A DNA stretch of 7,607 nucleotides, taken from RGIG2206 sp045540915. Lineage in GTDB: Bacteria > Bacillota > Clostridia > Oscillospirales > Acutalibacteraceae. The position numbers and the translations under genes are program-made. Below the pieces are notes generated by a model, which worked only from the letters and a program-made list of their open reading frames with translations, did not search any database and was not told the DNA's origin. Within the stretch, counting starts at the first letter, position 1; every line of letters starts with the position of its first letter. This document shows positions 5,354 to 7,607 of the stretch, one piece after another. The stretch covers positions 1 through 7,607 of the forward strand of contig JAZQID010000106.1 in NCBI GenBank assembly GCA_045540915.1. Direction: 5' to 3'.

Positions 5354-7174
5354 TCAGCGCTTGAGCTTGCTCGCCTGCTTCATACGAAGCTCTTTGGAAA
5401 GTATCATCTTGCGCAGGCGGATGGATTTGGGAGTCACCTCGACAAGCTCGTCATCCTTGATGAATTCAAGCGCCTGCTCAAGCGAATAGGTGCTCGGCGG
5501 AGTAAGCTTGAGCGCCTCATCGCTTCCTGATGCGCGGGTGTTGGTGGCGTGCTTTTTCTTGCAGACGTTGCAGACGATGTCCTCGCCCTTGGGGTTCTCA
5601 CCAACCACCATACCCTCGTAAACGGGCACACCGGGGCCGATGAAAAGGCGGCCGCGGTCCTGCGTGTTGAAAAGGCCGTATGCAGTCGACTCGCCGTCCT
5701 CGTGGACGATGATGGAGCCTGCACTGCGCTCGGGAATGTCGCCCTTGTAGGCCTCGTAGCCGTCGAAAATGTGGTTCATAATGCCGTTGCCGTTGGTGTC
5801 GGTCATAAACTGAGAGCGGTATCCCATAAGACTGCGGGACGGAATTCGGAATTCAATATGGGTGGAGCCTGCCTCGCGGCTGCCCATATTGAGCAACTCC
5901 GCCTTGCGTGAGCCGAGCTTCTCGATTACGGCACCGACGTAGGATTCGGGCACTTCGATAATAAGCAGCTCCATCGGCTCCATCAGCACGCCGTCTTGTT
6001 CGGTGTAGATGACCTGCGGCCGCGAAACCTGAAATTCATAGCCCTGACGTCGCATAGTTTCAATGAGGATGGAAAGGTGCAGTTCGCCTCGACCTGATAC
6101 GCGGAAGGTGTCGGCCGAGTCGGTCTCCTCGACCCTCATACTGATGTTGGTCTCAACCTCTTTGAAAAGGCGCTCACGCAGGTTGCGCGAGGTGACGAAC
6201 TTGCCTTCTTTGCCTGCAAAGGGGGAATTGTTGACGATGAAGTTCATCGACACCGTCGGCTCGTCGATCTTTACAAAGGGGAGGGGCTCGATGCAGTCGG
6301 GCGCACAGGCGGTCTCGCCGATGTTGAGGTCGGCAAGTCCCGAAACGGCGACAAGGTCGCCCACCGATGCAGATTCGCATTCGGCTCTTTTGAGGCCCTC
6401 GAACTGATAAAGTCGGGTTATCTTGACGTTGCTGGTGGTGCCGTCGGAATGGCAAAGGACGACGTTGTCGCCCGTCTTGACCCGACCGCGTTCAACTCGG
6501 CCAACGCCGATGCGGCCAAGGTAGTCGTCGTAGTCGACGTTGGAAAAAAGCAGCTGCAGGGGTGCATCGGGATCACCCTCGGGGGACGGCGCATGCTCGA
6601 GAATGGCATCGAGCAGGGGACGCATATCGCCATCGCGCACGTTGGGGTCGAGGGAAGAGTAACCGTCGCGTGCAGAAGCGTAAACGACGGGGAACTCAAG
6701 CTGGTCGTCGTCGGCATCCAGCTCGATGAAAAGGTCGAGCACCTCGTCAATGACCTCGGCAGGTCGCGCCATCGGCCTGTCGATCTTGTTTATAACGACG
6801 ATGGGCTTCTTTCCGAGGGCAAGCGCCTTCTTCAGAACGAAGCGGGTCTGGGGCATACAGCCCTCGAAGGCGTCGACCAACAGCAGTACCGCGTCGACCA
6901 TCATAAGAATACGCTCGACCTCGCCGCCGAAGTCAGCGTGGCCGGGGGTGTCAACGATGTTGATCTTAACGTCCTTGTAGACCAAGGAGGTGTTCTTTGA
7001 CAAAATGGTGATACCGCGCTCGCGCTCAATGTCGTTGGAGTCCATAACTCGCTCGGCCACCTGCTCGTTGGAGCGGAAGGTGCCTGCCTGCTTGAGCAGC
7101 TTGTCCACGATGGTGGTCTTGCCGTGGTCAACGTGGGCGATAATGGCGATATTGCGTAAATTTTCCTGTTTCAT
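5354..7174 (-). CDS. typA: Ribosome-binding translational GTPase TypA/BipA
   Basis: A 606-residue translational GTPase that binds the ribosome and supports 50S subunit assembly and growth under stress and cold. The G domain carries all motifs: G1 AHVDHGKTT (13-21), G2 RGITI (53-57), G3 DTPGH (75-79) and G4 NKID (129-132), with SAR at the G5 position. An EF-Tu-like beta-barrel domain (about 200-300), EF-G-like domains III and V, and the TypA-specific C-terminal domain (IPSRSLMGYRSQFMTDTNG through the KKKHATNTRASGSDE region) follow. Length matches the family (about 605-615). The ATG at 7174 aligns with the conserved start (NLRNIAIIAHVDHGKT). The ribosome binding site GAGGAAG (7185-7191) is somewhat far, ending 10 nt before the ATG. 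It is the first gene of a likely operon with the exonuclease and mscL. It is transcribed away from the rRNA-type promoter at the window end, a fitting place for a ribosome assembly factor. Confidence 0.98.
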   Translation of the reverse strand: MKQENLRNIAIIAHVDHGKTTIVDKLLKQAGTFRSNEQVAERVMDSNDIERERGITILSKNTSLVYKDVKINIVDTPGHADFGGEVERILMMVDAVLLLVDAFEGCMPQTRFVLKKALALGKKPIVVINKIDRPMARPAEVIDEVLDLFIELDADDDQLEFPVVYASARDGYSSLDPNVRDGDMRPLLDAILEHAPSPEGDPDAPLQLLFSNVDYDDYLGRIGVGRVERGRVKTGDNVVLCHSDGTTSNVKITRLYQFEGLKRAECESASVGDLVAVSGLADLNIGETACAPDCIEPLPFVKIDEPTVSMNFIVNNSPFAGKEGKFVTSRNLRERLFKEVETNISMRVEETDSADTFRVSGRGELHLSILIETMRRQGYEFQVSRPQVIYTEQDGVLMEPMELLIIEVPESYVGAVIEKLGSRKAELLNMGSREAGSTHIEFRIPSRSLMGYRSQFMTDTNGNGIMNHIFDGYEAYKGDIPERSAGSIIVHEDGESTAYGLFNTQDRGRLFIGPGVPVYEGMVVGENPKGEDIVCNVCKKKHATNTRASGSDEALKLTPPSTYSLEQALEFIKDDELVEVTPKSIRLRKMILSKELRMKQASKLKR

Positions 7175-7211
7175 AAAACCGATACTTCCTCATAAATGTT
7201 TTAACCATAAC

Positions 7212-7240
7212 ATTATATCACACTGTTATACATATTACAA
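7212..7240 (-). promoter_or_regulatory. Promoter of the typA operon (extended -10)
   Basis: On the minus strand, TTGTAA (7240-7235), a 17-bp spacer and a perfect TATAAT (7217-7212) preceded by TG one base upstream form an extended -10 sigma-A promoter. Transcription would begin near 7205, giving a leader of about 30 nt before the typA ATG. Confidence 0.85.
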
Positions 7241-7288
7241 TTTTTTCTTTTTGAAAATTTTTGTATCCGAGCGGTGCGGGTCTTGTGT

Positions 7289-7399
7289 ATTATATATAAT
7301 AATGTAAGGAAAAGCTGCTTTTCGAGGGCCTTTGACTTGTGCTTTGCAGAGGCAAAAAACACTATATTTTGGGGCTGAAAAAAACTTTGCAAATTTCAG
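7289..7399. repeat. Palindromes between the typA and rRNA-type promoters
   Basis: Three short perfect palindromes lie in this AT-rich, non-coding stretch: ATTATATATAAT (7289-7300), GAAAAGC-T-GCTTTTC (7309-7323), and TTTGCAAA (7386-7393), the last nested inside a CTGAAA/TTTCAG inverted repeat (7375-7380 and 7394-7399). The innermost one lies in the A/T-rich region upstream of the -35, where an UP element is expected. They could be protein-binding sites, but palindromes of this size also arise by chance in AT-rich DNA. No convincing gene lies in 7241-7409. Confidence 0.4.
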
Positions 7400-7400
7400 A

Positions 7401-7438
7401 AAAAAAGTGTTGACAAGGGGGGAGTGATGTGGTAATAT
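7401..7438 (+). promoter_or_regulatory. Strong rRNA-operon-type promoter
   Basis: A perfect -35 TTGACA (7410-7415), a 17-bp spacer and TAATAT (7433-7438, one mismatch to consensus) are preceded by an A-tract (7400-7407) typical of an UP element. Transcription should begin near 7444-7446. A promoter this close to consensus, followed by the leader described in the next entry, fits a ribosomal RNA operon. Confidence 0.9.
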
Positions 7439-7444
7439 AATCAG

Positions 7445-7607
7445 GCGCCCAACGAAAAGGGGAGCGACAAAAGGACCTTGAAAATTAAACAACGAAAGAA
7501 ACGGACCCAAATTTTTTTGAGTAACTTTTCTTACTAAACAGTGAGTAAAAAGGACATTTAAGCTAACAGCAGTTAGCGTTTAAGATGAGCAACAAAGGCT
7601 CTGAAAA
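7445..7607 (+). other. Probable rRNA operon leader (16S gene expected just beyond the window)
   Basis: The transcribed region has no coding potential. GGACCTTGAAAATTAAACAA (7473-7492) resembles the boxA-containing segment (CTTTGAAAACT...AACA) of Firmicutes rRNA leaders and spacers, which supports antitermination by Nus factors. Two hairpins follow: CTTACT-AAAC-AGTGAG (about 7530-7545, extended by flanking T and A runs) and GCTAAC-AGCA-GTTAGC (7562-7577). A small GAGC/GCTC hairpin lies near the end. These could belong to the RNase III processing stem whose partner would lie after the 16S gene. No 16S sequence itself is seen before the window ends, so the assignment rests on the promoter and leader only. 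Confidence 0.75.

Noticed and set aside
4558..5364. Long open frame on the plus strand (268 codons) opposite the exonuclease gene
   Set aside because: It is antisense to a gene with intact catalytic motifs and a good ribosome binding site. The predicted protein has no recognisable features and reflects codon bias of the real gene.
6449..7000. Open plus-strand frame opposite typA
   Set aside because: Antisense shadow of typA, with valine- and aspartate-rich composition expected from the reverse complement of its codons.
7332..7368. Possible second (upstream) rRNA promoter using TTGACT and TATATT
   Set aside because: The spacer would be 25 bp, far from the usual 16-18 bp, and no alternative -35 fits TATATT or the TATAAT at 7295-7300.
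7235..7510. 91-codon open frame on the minus strand at the right edge
   Set aside because: It runs antisense through the rRNA-type promoter and its leader and overlaps the typA promoter. It is a chance frame in AT-rich DNA.

Overview
The window looks like a chromosomal segment of a Gram-positive anaerobe of the class Clostridia, most likely an Oscillospirales (Ruminococcaceae-like) gut bacterium. This rests on strong AGGAGG-type ribosome binding sites, GTG and TTG starts, sigma-A promoters, T-tract hairpin terminators, AT-rich spacers around moderately GC-rich genes, and the protein families present (YxjI/LOR, TVP38, TypA, MscL with a zinc ribbon). No mobile element, CRISPR array, tRNA or phage gene is visible.

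Left part, plus strand (1-3832). The end of galE (UDP-glucose 4-epimerase) closes with its own terminator. Next is a gene for a small exported protein of unknown function, with a striking promoter region: three tandem 11-bp repeats, then an inverted repeat over the likely -10. A strong terminator separates it from a YxjI/LURP-one-related protein with a TTG start. Overlapping the end of that gene is a second set of three repeats at 11-bp spacing, with TTAACA-like hexamers, upstream of a good sigma-A promoter. This leads into a tight two-gene operon: a TVP38/DedA-superfamily membrane protein and a membrane-bound family 2 glycosyltransferase. A bidirectional terminator closes the operon and also serves the convergent minus-strand operon.

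Right part, minus strand (7240-3844). An extended -10 promoter drives typA (BipA GTPase), then a DEDDh-type 3'-5' exonuclease with a C-terminal four-cysteine zinc ribbon, then mscL (large mechanosensitive channel), also with a C-terminal four-cysteine zinc ribbon. The spacing (34 and 60 bp) and the lack of terminators suggest one operon.

Right edge (7241-7607). Divergent from typA there is an AT-rich region with several short palindromes, a near-perfect promoter (TTGACA, 17 bp, TAATAT) and a leader that strongly resembles a clostridial rRNA operon leader. A 16S gene probably starts just beyond the window.

The most interesting signal is regulatory. Two separate plus-strand promoters carry triple repeats at 11-bp spacing, the pattern bound by OmpR/PhoB-family response regulators, and the hexamers resemble the Gram-positive PhoP (phosphate starvation) box. 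If both are real sites, they would link an unknown exported protein with a membrane lipid or glycan module (TVP38 plus glycosyltransferase) in one envelope-stress or phosphate-limitation regulon. That is a hypothesis. I found no clear evidence for a wholly new defence or mobile system here.
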